Source: Calamus simplicifolius
Lineage: Eukaryota > Streptophyta > Magnoliopsida > Arecales > Arecaceae
Assembly (NCBI GenBank): GCA_900491605.1
Contig: UESW01004361.1
Span: 355,223-419,222, forward strand
Length of the DNA stretch: 64,000 bases
Reading direction: 5' to 3'
Shown here: one piece after another, positions 20,245 through 31,470 of the stretch
Numbering within the stretch: position 1 is the first letter of the stretch
How the letters are laid out: each line of letters starts with the position of its first letter
Made by a program: the position numbers and the translations under genes
Notes under the pieces: generated by a model
Database searches by the model: none
What the model saw: only the letters and a program-made list of their open reading frames with translations
What the model was told of the DNA's origin: nothing

Positions 20245-21867
20245 TCAGAGAGTTTTGAAGAAGGGGAGGCATCTCTCGGCCGACTGCGCCACGAAGCGGT
20301 TTAGGGCTGCTATTCTCCCGGTTAGGCACTGGACCTCTTTGACAGATGCCGGGGGCGCCATTTGTTGGAGAGCTTGGATCTTCTGGGGGTTGGCTTCGAT
20401 ACCTCGCTGGGAGACCATGAAGCCGAGGAACTTCCCCGAGTTGACACTGAAGGCACATTTGGTCGGGTTGAGTCTCATCCCGTACTTGCGTAGCATGGCG
20501 AAGCTCTCCGCGAGGTCCTCAACGTGTCGTGAAGCCTCCTTGCTTTTAACCAGCATGTCATCCATGTACACCTCCATATTTCGGCCGATCTGTTCCTTGA
20601 ACACTTTGTTGACCAGCCTCTGGTAGGTGGCACCTGCATTTTTAAGACCCAAAGGCATTTCACGGTAACAGTAAGTACCTCGATCGGTTATGAAGCGGTC
20701 TTTTCTTCATCTTCAGGGGCCATTCGGAACTGATTGTAGCCGGAATAGGCGTCCATGAATGACAGCATATGGTGGCCTAAGGTGGCGTCCACGAGCTGGT
20801 CAATCCGAGGGAGGGGGAAGCTGTCCTTCGGGCAGGCCTTGTTGAGGTCGGTGAAGTCGATGCAGATTCTCCATTTGCCGTTTGACTTTTTCACCATGAC
20901 GATATTTGACAGCCAGCTCGGGTAATTTACCTCTCGGACAAAATTGGCCTTGATGAGTTTGTCTACCTCTTCCTCGATGGCCTTTTGTCGCTCTGGGGCG
21001 AAGCTTCTCTTCTTCTGCTTAACCGGTCGGTGCATCTCGTCCACATTGAGATGATGGACGAGAACCTCGGGGCTGATCCCTGCATGTCAGAGGCAGACCA
21101 GGCGAAGATGTCAGCATTACTTCGGAGGAAATCGATCAATCTGTGTCGAGGCTCTCCTTTGAGCAGCGACCCGATTTTGATGGTTCGATCGGGTCGAGCT
21201 TCATCCTAGCGGTACCTCCTCTAATTCCTTCATCGGTTCTCCCCTTTGTTCGGCGAAGTCCTCGCGAGCATCCAGCCCATCAACCTCTGGCATTCTAGAC
21301 TGAAGGCTTGTAACAAAGCACTGCCGAGCCATGGCCTGACTCCCTCGAACAACTCCAATTCCTCGTTCGGTGGGAAACTTCATGGATAGGTGCGGGATGG
21401 AGACAACTGCCTTGAGGGACATCAGACCGGGCCTGCCGAATATTGCATTGTAGGGGGATCTGAGGTCGGTCACCAGAAAGTCTGTCTGAACAATGGTCAC
21501 AAGGGGCAGGTTCCCGCACGGACCGTCAGGGTGACGACCCCTTTCGGGACGACGACGTCGCCTGTGAATCCCATCACGGTGGAATCCACGGCTCAAAGAT
21601 TTTCTATGAGTAATTTCATCCTGGCAAACACACGAGGTACAAAACATTTACCGAACTTCCACTATCAACTAGGATTCGGCTTACATCATAGTTGTTCAAA
21701 TTAAGGGATACAACTAGCGCATCATCATGGGGGAGCTGTATCCCAAGAAGATCATCATCGGAGAAGGAGAGTTCACCCGTTCGTGCCTTCTTTGGTACTG
21801 ATCCATCACCGTCGCCTCTGGGGCTCGATCCGCCGGCCTCCTCAATCATATTAATGCGGCCAATCAC
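20245..21867 (-). pseudogene. pol: Protease and reverse transcriptase of E2, frameshifted
   Basis: The protease active site ILVDSGSSVNVLY lies near 21660. Reverse transcriptase motifs follow: KWRICIDFTDLNKACPKDSF, PLPRIDQLVDATLGHHMLSF, LKNAGATYQRLVNKVFKEQI and YMDDMLVKSKE with the catalytic YMDD intact. A 1-bp deletion near 20695 separates the fingers from the palm, another frame change follows the protease motif near 21630, and a TGA near 20243 ends the thumb/connection part. So the catalytic centre survives but the chain is broken. Confidence 0.85.
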
Positions 21868-21927
21868 GGGCGGATTTGGTGGAGGAGGAGGTTGTTGAAG
21901 CTCGGGCTGGCGGTCACCTCCTTGTTG

Positions 21928-23381
21928 TTATGGCTCGGGCGCCCTCCTGAACTGATCCAGTCGTCTTCGCCGAATCAGCCTCTCAATCTCATTCTTCAGC
22001 TGCCAGCATTCTTCAGTGTCGTGGCCGTGCTCCCGGTGGTAACGGCAGTACTTGGTGGGATCTCTTCGGGTCGGGTTCCCTCGGAGAGGCACTGGCCGAG
22101 GAAGCTGGCGCTCTATTTCCATAAGGATTTGCGCTCGGGGCACAGTCAGCGGAGTATAGCAATCAAATTGCCTAGGAGGACTCCGGGAGCGATTCCTTGG
22201 CGGTGGCGGAGGGACTCTCTGGCGGTGAGGCGGACTTGGCCGCCGGGCGGGACGTGCCTGTCGGGGACTTTGGGCTCCTGCTTCTTTGCCTGCTCAGCGC
22301 GGGCAATTCTTTATGATTCCTCGACCCTCGCGTACTTGTCCGCCAGGGCCATCATATCAGATAGGCTGGGGGGGTAGCTGACCTCCATTGCTAGGTAGAA
22401 GTCGCTTTCCTTTGAAACTCCCCCCGCCAAAGCAGACATGGCCACCTCATGATTAAGGTGGTCCACTTCCAACATGGCCTTATTGAAACGGCCAAGGTAA
22501 TTCTCAAGGACTCCCCCTCTCTTTGCTTGACTTCGGAGAGGGAGTCAGATCTTCGTCGGTGGCAGCGACTGCTGATGAACTGGCCAATAAAAAGGTGGCT
22601 CAGCTCGTCGAATGAATCAATGGAACCCGGCTTCAAGGCATTGAACCAGGTTCGGGCGGATCCTCTGAGGGTGGAGGGGAAGGCACGACAGAGGACCACA
22701 TCAGATGCTCCATGGAACATCATAATCGATCAGAAGCTGCTGAGATGGTCATCCGGGTTAGAAGAGCCGTGATAGGGTTCGATGGCCGGTAACTTGACAT
22801 GGGAGGGAATCACTTCCTCCATGATCCCCTTAGAGAAAGGGATGCCCTGTTCCACCTTGGGCTGGGGCGGATGGGCCTATTTGGCGGCGTCCAGCTCTTG
22901 ACGCATCTCCTGGATCTGTTGACGGATCTCTTCTTCGTCGGTCAGAGGAGGAGCCGGGCGTGAGAATCGCAAGGATGGTGTTGAGTCATGGTGAGATGTC
23001 ACCGGGGAGAAGGATCGGGCTCACCGAGATCTGGGAAGATCTCTATCATAACCACCTCGTGGGACTGGTTTGTCCCCTCTGGGCCGATGTGGGGGATCCG
23101 TGGATTCGTGCGGATCAGAGGAGGAGGTCGCCGGTGAAGAAGGAATCGTCGCCTCCTTCTGAAGGTGCGAAGTAGGAGGAGGTGCAAGGCGCTCTTGAAC
23201 CAGGTGGGTAAGGGCCTGGACTTGTTGGACCAGTGTAGCAAACTGGTCCTGGGTCATCGGGATAGCGGGCGGTGACGGGGTTTCGATTGGTGGTGGTTGC
23301 GCGCTACACCGCTCGTCGGATCTGGCCTCTGGGAAGCGGCCTGATCTTGGGCTTCCGAGTTGCTCTCCTCCGGTTGGCCAT
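21928..23381 (-). pseudogene. gag: gag of E2 with zinc knuckle, frameshifted
   Basis: The ATG at 23381 (MANRRRAT) matches the E3 gag start. A small deletion just downstream shifts frame. Later pieces are recognisable: DQFATLVQQVQALTHLVQER near 23240, the Gag core (MMFHGASDVVLCRAFPSTLR, RTWFNALKPGSIDSFDELSH) at 22723-22500, and a zinc knuckle CRYHREHGHDTEECWQLKNE near 22040. Order and wording follow E3 closely. Confidence 0.8.
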
Positions 23382-23441
23382 TGGAGAGGTTCTGCTCCGG
23401 ATTTTGATCCTTATCTCCTCTTTTCAAGTTTTGACAGGACT

Positions 23442-23466
23442 TGAGGCCCTTCCTCTAGTGCCAATC
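23442..23466 (-). other. Primer-binding region of E2
   Basis: Reading the minus strand, the sequence next to the LTR is ATTGGCACTAGAGGAAGGGC. E3 has ATTGGCGCTAGAGGAAGGGC at 25740-25759. The position right after the LTR end identifies it as the tRNA primer-binding site. I cannot name the tRNA with confidence. Confidence 0.65.
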
Positions 23467-23498
23467 TGTTGCCACCGGGATCCGTCCTCCGACTCAGT
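23467..23498 (-). repeat. 5' LTR remnant of E2 (32 bp)
   Basis: The plus strand reads TGTTGCCACCGGGATCCGTC and onward, matching the inner end of the other LTRs of this family. After 32 bp it changes abruptly into plus-strand RNase H coding sequence. The overlap ctcag fits both sides, so the junction has microhomology. Confidence 0.8.
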
Positions 23499-24195
23499 CC
23501 GAAAGTTGTGGCCATACTTCCAAGCACATTCTGTAACGGTCCTGACCGACCAAACCATTAAGGCGGTGGTCCATCGTCCGAAGACATCGGAGAGGATGAG
23601 TAAATGGGCCGTCGAGTTGAGCGAGCATAACATTCGATTCCAGCCTCGTCCGGCCATCAAAGCTCAGGTGCTAGCTGACTTCCTCCTCGAATGTATCATC
23701 CCGGAGGACGGTTCCACTCCTAACTCCCCCGAGCGCCCAAAATCTAACGCCCGGTGGCTCCTCCATGTCGACGGGTCATCCAACACCCATTGCTCCGGTG
23801 TGGGCTTAATCCTCACCAGCCCAGAGGGGGCGACTTTCGAATATGGCATCCGCTTCTCCTTTCCGACCTCCAATAACTAGGCCGAATATGAAGCTCTGTT
23901 CGCCGGGCTCCGAATCGCCCACGACCTTAAGGTGGAGAAACTGAATGCCTTCTTCAACTCTCAGCTGGTGGCCGGTCACGTGCGGGGCGAGTTTGAAGCC
24001 CGAGAACTGAACATGGTCCGATACCTCCAAGAGGTTCGAAGCCTACTCTCCCATTTCCCTAAATTTGAGATCATTCAGATTCCTAGATCCGAAAATGTCC
24101 GTGCCAACCTATTATCTCGGCTGGCGACTGCGGAATCAATAGACGCCGGGCAAAAATTTCATATGAAGATTTTGGAGAGACCCAGTATCACGTAA
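23499..24195 (+). pseudogene. pol: Orphan pol fragment: RNase H and second RNase H, plus strand
   Basis: It starts abruptly inside RNase H (VRKLWPYFQAHSVTVLTDQT) and runs through the linker into the second RNase H (LLHVDGSSNTHCSGVGLILT), with one TAG at 23878-23880 in the NN-AEYEAL motif, to ILERPSIT and a stop. It is homologous to the E2 region 20000-19300 but in opposite orientation. It belongs neither to E2 nor to E3, which has its own copy at 29100-29560. It is probably the remains of a further element or of a rearrangement. Confidence 0.8.
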
Positions 24196-24266
24196 GCTCC
24201 CATACACAACTCCTGGCTCAGTCTCAGCATTACTCTCTCTTTCACTGCTCCCCCTTCTCTTTTTCG
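24196..24266 (+). repeat. Short LTR-like scrap
   Basis: The phrase ctcctggctcagtctcagca resembles cccctggctcactctcactc at 25460-25480 in the E3 LTR. It seems to be a piece of a related LTR, abutting the truncated start of the E3 LTR. Confidence 0.4.
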
Positions 24267-25738
24267 TCATTGCATTGATAATCATGTGAAGGGGCTAAGA
24301 TCAGCCCCATCCCTTCGTCCGCTACGATATGCCCCCAAGGAACAAGCTAAACTAGTGTGATCTGGCAGGCCATGCGTCCCCTGACTCATTTTTTCCGGGT
24401 TTCCATAGCCCAACCTTTCCGAACTACCCGTAACTAAACCTTCCCCGAGCCACCTATAGCTCGGCCTCTCCGAGCTCCCATAGCTTGGTTTTTTTCGAGC
24501 TACCTATAGCTCGGCTTCCCCCGAGCCTCCCATGGCTCGGCTTCCCCGAGCTTCTTTTCCGAGCTACCTATAGCTCGGCTTCCCCCGAGCCTCCCATGGC
24601 TTGGCTTTCCCGAGCTTCCCACAACTCGTTTTCCCCGAGCCTCCCGTGGCTCTGTTTCTTTGAGCTTCCTATAGCTCGGTTTTCTCAATTTACTGATGAT
24701 TCATTTTTCTCTGAGCTACCTATAGCTCGGCTTTCCCCGAGCCTCCCATGACTCGGCTTCCTCCGAGCTTCCCGTAGCTCGACTTTCTCTGAGCTTCCCG
24801 TAGCTCGGCTTTCTCCAAGCTACCTATAACTCGGTTTCCCCGGGCTTCCCATAGCTCAACTTCCCCTGACCTACCTATAGCTCGACTTCCCCCGAGCTAC
24901 CTATAGCTCAGCTTCCCCCGAGCCTTCCATGACTCGGCTTCCTCCGAGCTTCCTGTAGCTCGACTTTCTTCGAGCTTCCCGTAGCTCGACTTTCTCCGAG
25001 CTTCCCATAGCTCGGTTCTCCCCAAGCTTCCCATAGCTCGGCTTTCCCTGAGCTTTTCGAAGCTCAGATCCTATGAGCTCCCATAGCTCGGTTCCCTTGA
25101 GCTTCCACAACTCAACTCCCATGAACAATCCGCGATTCGACACTCACCTCCATGGAGCCCGACGCGGGAGAGCCTAGGCCCATCATCACAGAATCCCAAA
25201 CAAAGAATCATGTTGAAGAGTGGTCTAGGACCTAATATAACTACCTAGGACCTACGCATCTATTAGATCTCAGGCCATCAAAGAGCTCTCCTAACCATCG
25301 ATCCCTCAATGAACAAGATACGGATCCCACCGGCCTTACAACGGCCTGATTCGATTCATTCCCATATCCTAACAACCTTCGAACCTTCCAGAAGGCACTC
25401 AAGATCCAGGTGATTGCCTATAAATATGACACCCCCAGATTCTCTCAGGCATGCGCTCACAGCCCCTGGCTCACTCTCACTCCCACTCTCCTCCACTATT
25501 CATCGGCACTCCCCTGGAGCTCCCGATCGGCCACCCCTGAAGAGACTTCCCGGAGAGATCCCTCTCCCGACTTTCTGTTGATCACCGATCCCTACTGACT
25601 TGAGCATCGGAGGGTCTTCCGCGGAGGACCACCCCCAACGCCTCTCGCGCGAGAACTTCTGTGCAGGTCCGCCCAGGAGGAAGCTCAGACCAGGAGATCG
25701 ACCGCACCTGAGTCGGAGGACAGATCCCGGCGGCAACA
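24267..25738 (+). repeat. 5' LTR of E3, lacking its first 18 bp
   Basis: It aligns with 48603-50071 from tcattgcattgat onward and ends CGGCAACA. The left 18 bp present at 48585-48602 are absent. U3 holds a minisatellite (24420-25130); the block CTTGAGCATCGGAGGGTC lies near 25599. Scattered differences between the two LTRs show that E3 is not very recent. Confidence 0.9.
24420..25130. repeat. Palindromic GAGCTA...TAGCTC minisatellite in the E3 5' LTR
   Basis: Some 25-30 units of about 22-30 bp follow gagctacctatagctcggct with frequent variants. The core GAGCTAcctaTAGCTC is an inverted repeat. The same array is at 48760-49460 in the 3' LTR. It occupies U3, so it varies LTR length between copies. 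Confidence 0.88.
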
Positions 25739-25760
25739 GATTGGCGCTAGAGGAAGGGCC
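25739..25760 (+). other. Primer-binding site of E3
   Basis: GATTGGCGCTAGAGGAAGGG begins immediately after the LTR end CAACA. The position defines it as the primer-binding site. The matching tRNA was not identified. Confidence 0.65.
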
Positions 25761-25823
25761 TCAAGTCCCGTTAAAACTTGAAGAAAGGAGACAAGGATCT
25801 CGATCTGGAGTAGAACCTCTCCA

Positions 25824-27425
25824 ATGGCTAATCGGAGAAGAGCAACCTCTGAAGCCCAGGACCAGGTCGTCACTCAAAGACCTGATCCGATAGGTGATGC
25901 GGCACCACAGCCTCTGCCAGTTGAGACCCCATCACCACCAGCCATCCTGGTGACCCAGGACTAGTTCGCCATGCTGGTCCAGCAGGTCCAAGCCCTGACC
26001 CACCTGGTTCAGGAGCGTTTCGCAACTGCCCCTGCTCCACACCTTCATGGGGAGGCCGCAACTCCTTCCTCTCTGGCCACCTCCTCCTCTGGTCCGCATG
26101 GAGCCACGGACCCCCCACACCGACCCAAAGGGGACAAACCGGTCCTGCGAGGCGGCTGTAACAGGGATCCTCTCAGATCTCGATGAGCCCGGACCCTTTC
26201 CCCGGTGTCCTCCCACCATGATTCAACGTCGTCCCTGTGTTCTCCCCACCCAGCTCCTCCTCTTACTTCTGAAGATGAGATCCATCGACAAATCTGGGTG
26301 ATGTGTCAAGAGCTGGATGCAGCCAAGCAGGCCCATCCGGCTCAGCCCAAGGCGGAGCAGGGCATCCCTTTCTCCAAAGGGATTATGGAGGTAGTGATTC
26401 CCTCCCATGTCAAACTACCTTCCGTCGAGCCCTACCACGGCTCTTCTGATCCAGATGATCATCTCAGCAGCTTTCGGTCAATAATAATGTTCCATGGAGC
26501 ATCTGATGCAATCCTCTGCTGCGCCTTCCCATCCACCCTCAGAGGATCTACCCGAACTTGGTTCAACGCCTTGAAACCAGGTTCCATTGATTCATTCGAC
26601 GAGCTGAGCTATCTTTTTATTAGCCAGTTTGTCAGTAGCTGCCGTCATCGGTGGAGATCTGACTCCCTCTCTAAAGTTAAGCAGAGAGAGGGGGAATCAT
26701 TGAGAAACTACCATGGCCGCTTCAACAAGGCCATGCTAGAGGTGGACCACCTTAATCATGAGGTGGCTATGTCCGCCTTGGCGGAGGGAGTTTCGAAGGA
26801 GAGCGACTTCTACCTGGCGATGGAAGTCAGCTACCCCCCAAACCTCTCCGATATGATGGCCCTGGCAGATAAATACGCCAGAGTCGAAGAATCACGGAGA
26901 GTTGCCCGTGCTGAGCTGGCGAAGAAGAAAGAACCCAAAGGTCCTGACAGGCACCGACCCGTCCGTCGGCCAAGTCCACCTCGTTGCCAAAGAGCTCCCC
27001 CACTGTCGTCGAGAAATCGCTCCCGGAGCCCGCCCAGGTGATTCGACTGGTACACTCCGCTCACTGTACCTAGGGCGCAAATTCTCATGGACATAGAGTG
27101 CCAGCTCCCCCGGCCAGCTCCTCTCCGAGGGAACCCAACCCGGAGGGACCCTGCCAAATACTGCCGCTACCACCGGGAGCACGGCCATAACACTGAGGAA
27201 TGCTGGCAGCTGAAAAATGAGATTGAGAGGCTGATTCAACGGGGCCGACTAAACCAATTCAGGAGGGCACCCGAGCCAGGACAAGGGGGGAATCGCCAGC
27301 CCGAGCTTCAACAACCTCCTCCTCCACCAAACCCACCTGTAATCGGTCACATCAACATGATCGAGGAGGCCGACGGCTCGAGCTCCATAAATGATGATGA
27401 AGGATCGGCGCCAAAGAAAGCGTAG
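25824..27425 (+). pseudogene. gag: gag of E3, one frame with several stops
   Basis: The ATG at 25824 (MANRRRATSEAQ) opens a frame kept without indels all the way into pol. In-frame stops lie at about 25962 (TAG where E2 has CAG), 26184, 27039 (TGA where E2 has CAA) and 27423. Domains: N-terminal coiled segment (LVQQVQALTHLVQERF), Gag core (MFHGASDAILCCAFPSTLRG, TWFNALKPGSIDSFDELSYL), and a zinc knuckle CRYHREHGHNTEECWQLKNE at about 27163-27222. Most lesions fit C-to-T transitions on one or other strand, as expected for methylated silent copies. Confidence 0.88.
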
Positions 27426-28193
27426 ATGGGCGAGCTCTCCTTCTCCGACGATGATCTCCGAGGGATACAGTTTCCCCATGACGATGCACTAGTTGTATCC
27501 CTCAATTTAAATGACTATGATGTAAGTCGGATCCTCGTTGACAGTGGAAGTTCTGTGAATGTTTTGTACCTCGATGTGTTTGCCAAGATGAGCCTGCTCA
27601 TGGAAAACCTTTGATCCATGGATTCCACCCTAATGGGATTCACAAGCGACGTCATCATCCCAGAAGGGGTCGTAACCTTAACAGTTCACGCAGGAACCTG
27701 ACCCCTTGTGACCACTATTCACATGGACTTCCTAGTAACCAAACTTAGGTCACCCTACATCGCAATATTTGGGAGACCCGGCCTGATGTCCCTCAAGGCA
27801 ATTGTCTCTATCCCTCACCTGTCTATGAAATTCCCTATCAGGCGGGGAGTTGGAGTTGTCCAAGGAAGCCAGACCATGGCTCGACAGTGCTTCGTCACCA
27901 GCCTTCAGTCTAGAATGCCGAAGGTTGACGGGCTGGATGCTTGGGAGGATTTCACTGAACAGCTGAAAGAACCAGCCGAGGAGCTGGAAGAAGTGCTGCT
28001 GGACGAGGCTCATCCTGACCGAACCATAAAAATTGGGTTGCTGCTGAAAGGCAAACCTCGACAGGAGCTGATCAACTTCCTCCGGAGCAACGCTGATGTT
28101 TTCGCTTGGTCTGCCTCCGACATGCCGGGAATCAGTCCTGAGGTCCTCGTCCATCACCTTAACGTGGATGAGATGTTTCGGCCCGCCAAATAG
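27426..28193 (+). pseudogene. pol: Aspartic protease region of E3
   Basis: The active-site motif ILVDSGSSVNVLYLDVFAKM lies near 27530-27590. The conserved RSPYIAIFGRPGLMSLKAIV follows near 27750. Stops at 27612, 27699 and 28191 interrupt the frame; the intact E6 protease near 62085-62330 has sense codons at equivalent sites. A linker (NADVFAWSASDMPGISPEVL) leads to reverse transcriptase. Confidence 0.85.
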
Positions 28194-28199
28194 AAGAAG

Positions 28200-29582
28200 A
28201 TGAGCTTTGCCCCAGAGCGGCAGAGGGCTATTGAAGAGGAGGTTAATAAACTCATCAAGGCAAACTTCGTCCGGGAGGTAAATTACCCGAACTGGCTATC
28301 AAATGTCATCATGGTGAAGAATTCAAACGGCAAGTGGCAGATTTGCATCGACTTCACTGACCTCAACAAAGCATGCCCGAAGGACAGCTTTCCTCTCCCT
28401 CGGATTGATCAACTTATGGACGCCACCTTGGGTCATCAAATGCTGACATTCATGGACGCATACTCCGGCTACAACCAGATTCGGATGGCCCCCGAAGATG
28501 AAGAAAAGACCGCCTTCATAACTGACCGAGGTACTTACTGTTACCATGTTATGCCTTTTGGTCTTAAAAATGCAGGAGCCACCTACCAAAGGCTGGTCAA
28601 CAAAGTATTCAAAGAGCAAATCGGCCGAAACATGAAGGTGTATGTCAACGACATGCTGGTCAAAAGCAAAGAAGCATCACAGCACGCCGAGGACCTCTTG
28701 GAGAGCTTTGCAACACTCTGCAAGTATCAGATGAAGCTCAATCCGACTAAGTGCGCCTTCAGCATTAACTCCGGGAAGTTCCTCGGCTTCGTGGTCTCCC
28801 AGTGGGGTATCGAAGCTAACCCCCAGAAGATCCAAGCTCTTCAACAGATGGCACCTCTGGCATCTATTAAAGAAGTCCAGCACCTAACCGGGAGGATAGC
28901 GGCTCTCAACTGCTTCATGGCACGCTCAACCGAAAGATGCCTCCCCTTCTTCAAAACTCTCCAGTCGGCTAAGAACTTCCAGTGGACCCCCGAGTGTCAA
29001 AAATCATTCCAAGATCTCAAGAAGTACCTCGGCTCTTCCCCACTCCTCAGTAGTCCAAATCCTGGTGAGACAATATTCCTGTATCTGGCCCTTCTTCAAA
29101 ACGCTCATCGCTCCGGTGCGGGCTTGGTTCTCACCAGTCCGGAGGGGGTGACCTTTGAATATGGCATCTGCTTCTCCTTCCCAGCCTCCAACAACGAAGC
29201 TGAGTATGAAGCCTTGCTGGCCGGCCTCCGAATCGCCCGCAGCCTTAAGGTGGAGAAACTTAATGCCTTCACCGACTCCCAACTAGTGGTAGGTCATGTA
29301 CGAGGGGAATTTGAAGCTCGAGAACCGAACATGATCCGATATCTCCAAGAGGTTTGGAGCCTACTCTCCCATTTTCCCAAATTCAAGATTATTCAGATTC
29401 CTAGATTTGAGAATGCCCGTGCCAACCTGTTGTCCCGGTTGGCAACGGTGGAATCTATGGACACCGAGCAAAAATTTCACCTGGAGATCTTAGAGAAACC
29501 CAGCGTCACGGAAGCCGATCGAGTAATGCAAGTTGAGGCCAAGCCATTATGGTTCGACCCCATTCTGAGGTACCTCAAATAA
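28200..29582 (+). pseudogene. pol: Reverse transcriptase and residual second RNase H of E3; YVND mutation and internal deletion
   Basis: This is a 460-codon open stretch. Reverse transcriptase motifs are clear (ICIDFTDLNKACPKDSFPLP, LTFMDAYSGYNQIRMAPEDE), but the catalytic box reads YVNDMLVK, where E2 has YMDD and E6 YVDD, so the first essential Asp is lost. After LSSPNPGETIFLYLA the frame jumps straight to NAHRSGAGLVLTSPEG. An in-frame deletion of about 440 bp relative to E2 has removed the whole standard RNase H and the first catalytic strand of the second one. The remaining second RNase H keeps NNEAEYEALLAGLRIA and FTDSQLVVGHVRG. Confidence 0.88.
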
Positions 29583-30775
29583 GGGTCACTTCCGTCCGAC
29601 CAGAGAGAAGCCAGAAGGCTAAAGCTGCAGGCCACCCATTATGTGCTGATCGACGATCAGCTCTACAAATGGTCCTTCTCCATGCCATTGCTCAGATGTC
29701 TTCACCCGTTTGAAGCAGATTATGCCCTCCATGAAGTGCATGAGGGGATTTGTGGCAACCATCTGGGAAGCCGGTCCCTATGTCACAAGGTTCTACGTCA
29801 AGGCTACTATTGGCCGACCATGCAGAAGGATGCAGACGACCTTGTCCGAGCTTGCGACCCATGCTAGAGGCACTTAAGCATTCAGAGGCTCCCCTTCGCC
29901 AACCTGGTTCCCGTATCCTCCGCTTGGCCCTTTGCTAAGTGGGGGATGGACATCCTCGGTCCGTTTCCACTTGCCATGGGACAGCGGAAATTTCTATTCG
30001 TTGCCATCGATTATTTCACTAAATGGGTCGAGGCGGAGGCGGTTGCACAAATAACCAAAGCACGGGCTAGGGATTTCGTATGGAGATCCTTCATCTGCCG
30101 TTTTGGCCTCCCGCACACTATAATCACTGACAACGGTAGGCAATTCGACAATCCAAAGTTCTGCTAGTTCTGCAAAGAGCACGGGATCCGTCACCACCTT
30201 ACTTCGGTCGGGCATCCGCAAGCCAACGGAGCAGTCGAAGTAACCAACCGGACTTTGCATCAAGGGATCAAAGCTCGGCTCTCCAGGGCCCGAGGTAGGT
30301 GGGCAGACGAGTTGCACCATGTCCTGTGGGCCTACCACACTACCCCAAGAGTACCCACAGGCGAAACGCCGTTCCGGATGGCCTTCAGCACAAAGGCCGT
30401 TATCCCAGTGGAGATAGGTCTCCCTTCGCTGTGGGTGGAAAGCTACTCAGAGGAAGCCAGCGAGGAGCAGCTTCACACCAACCTCGACTTGATAGAGGAG
30501 GTTAGAGAGAAAGCTCGGATCAGAGTAGCTGCCATCAGCAGAGGGTGGCCCGCTACCATGCCTCCAAAGTCAAAGGGAAAGCTTTCTTGCCTGGCGACCT
30601 CATTCTACAGAAAGCATCTGTCTCCAAACCGCTGGAGCAAGGAAAGCTGGCACCAAACTGGAAAGGCCTCTACCAAGTAGCGGAGATTGTTGGACCGCGG
30701 ACCTACAAGCTGCAAGATCTAAGCGAAAAATCCATCCCTCGAACGTGAAGTTCGGACAATCTCCGTAAGTATTAT
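29583..30775 (+). pseudogene. pol: Integrase of E3
   Basis: Zinc module HEVHEGICGNHLGSRSLCHK ... ACDPC; catalytic core WGMDILGPFP (Asp), TIITDNGRQFDN (Asp) and QANGAVEVTNRT (Glu), so all three acidic residues are present. Stops at 29580, 29865 and about 30165 interrupt it, and a 1-bp deletion near 30535 moves the C-terminal part (MARYHASKVKGKAFLPGDLI) to another frame. The frame ends around 30745-30780 (SSDNLRKYYQ). Confidence 0.87.
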
Positions 30776-30929
30776 CAGTAGGGTACGCCCTTTATAGGCT
30801 CACCTTATTAAATTTTTGTCAACACATGTTTCATAATTTACAACATGAATCACCACACATTATGTCGCCAAAAATTGTGAAAAGAAATAGGTGCTGCTTA
30901 CCAATTCTCGGCACGATTGAGTTACCTGT

Positions 30930-31470
30930 TTAAACAGGAAATCTCCGAACCTCGGCTGGGCCAAGCAATAATTCTCCGAACCTCGGCTGGGCCGAGCAAC
31001 AAACCTCCAAACCTCGGCTGGGCCGAGCAACAAATCTCTGAACCTCGGCTAGGCCGAGCAGCAAATCTCCGAACCTCGGCTGGGCCGAGCAATAATTCTC
31101 CGAACCTCAGCTAGGCCGAGCAACAAACCTCTGAACCTCGGCTGGGCCGAGCAACAAATCTCCGAACCTTGGCTGGGCCGAGCAATAAATCTCCGAACCT
31201 CAGCTGGGCCGAGCAACAAATCTCAGAACCTCGGCTGGACCAAGCAACAAATCTCCGAACCTCGGCTGGGCCAAGCAACTAATCTCTGAACCTTGGCTGG
31301 GCCGAGCAACTAGTCTCCAAACCTCAGCTGGGCCGAGCAACTAATCTTCGAACCTCGACTGGGCCGACCAACTACTCTCTGAACCTCGGCTGGGCCAAGC
31401 AACTACTCTCTGAACCTCGGCTGGGCTGAGCAACTACTCTCCGAACCTCGGCAGACCCGAGCAATAATTC
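30930..31470. repeat. Array A of E3: about 32-bp palindrome minisatellite
   Basis: Some 16 units follow tccgaacctcggctgggccg plus agcaacaaatc-type linkers. The unit is the reverse complement of one half-unit of E2 array A, as expected from the opposite orientation. It lies directly after integrase. The core CTCGGCtgGGCCGAG is a near-perfect palindrome. Confidence 0.9.

Larger units (their letters stand above)
10015..23498 (-). mobile_element. E2: Ty3/gypsy Tat-lineage element, nearly complete, minus strand
   Basis: The order on the minus strand is 5' LTR remnant (23498-23467), primer-binding region, gag, protease, reverse transcriptase, RNase H, second (archaeal-type) RNase H, integrase (to 18022), a region of about 7 kb with antisense genes and arrays, and the 3' LTR (11059-10015). 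Two RNase H modules and an antisense extra gene before the 3' LTR are established hallmarks of the Tat lineage. The 5' LTR is reduced to 32 bp by a rearrangement at 23498, so target duplications cannot be checked. Confidence 0.88.
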
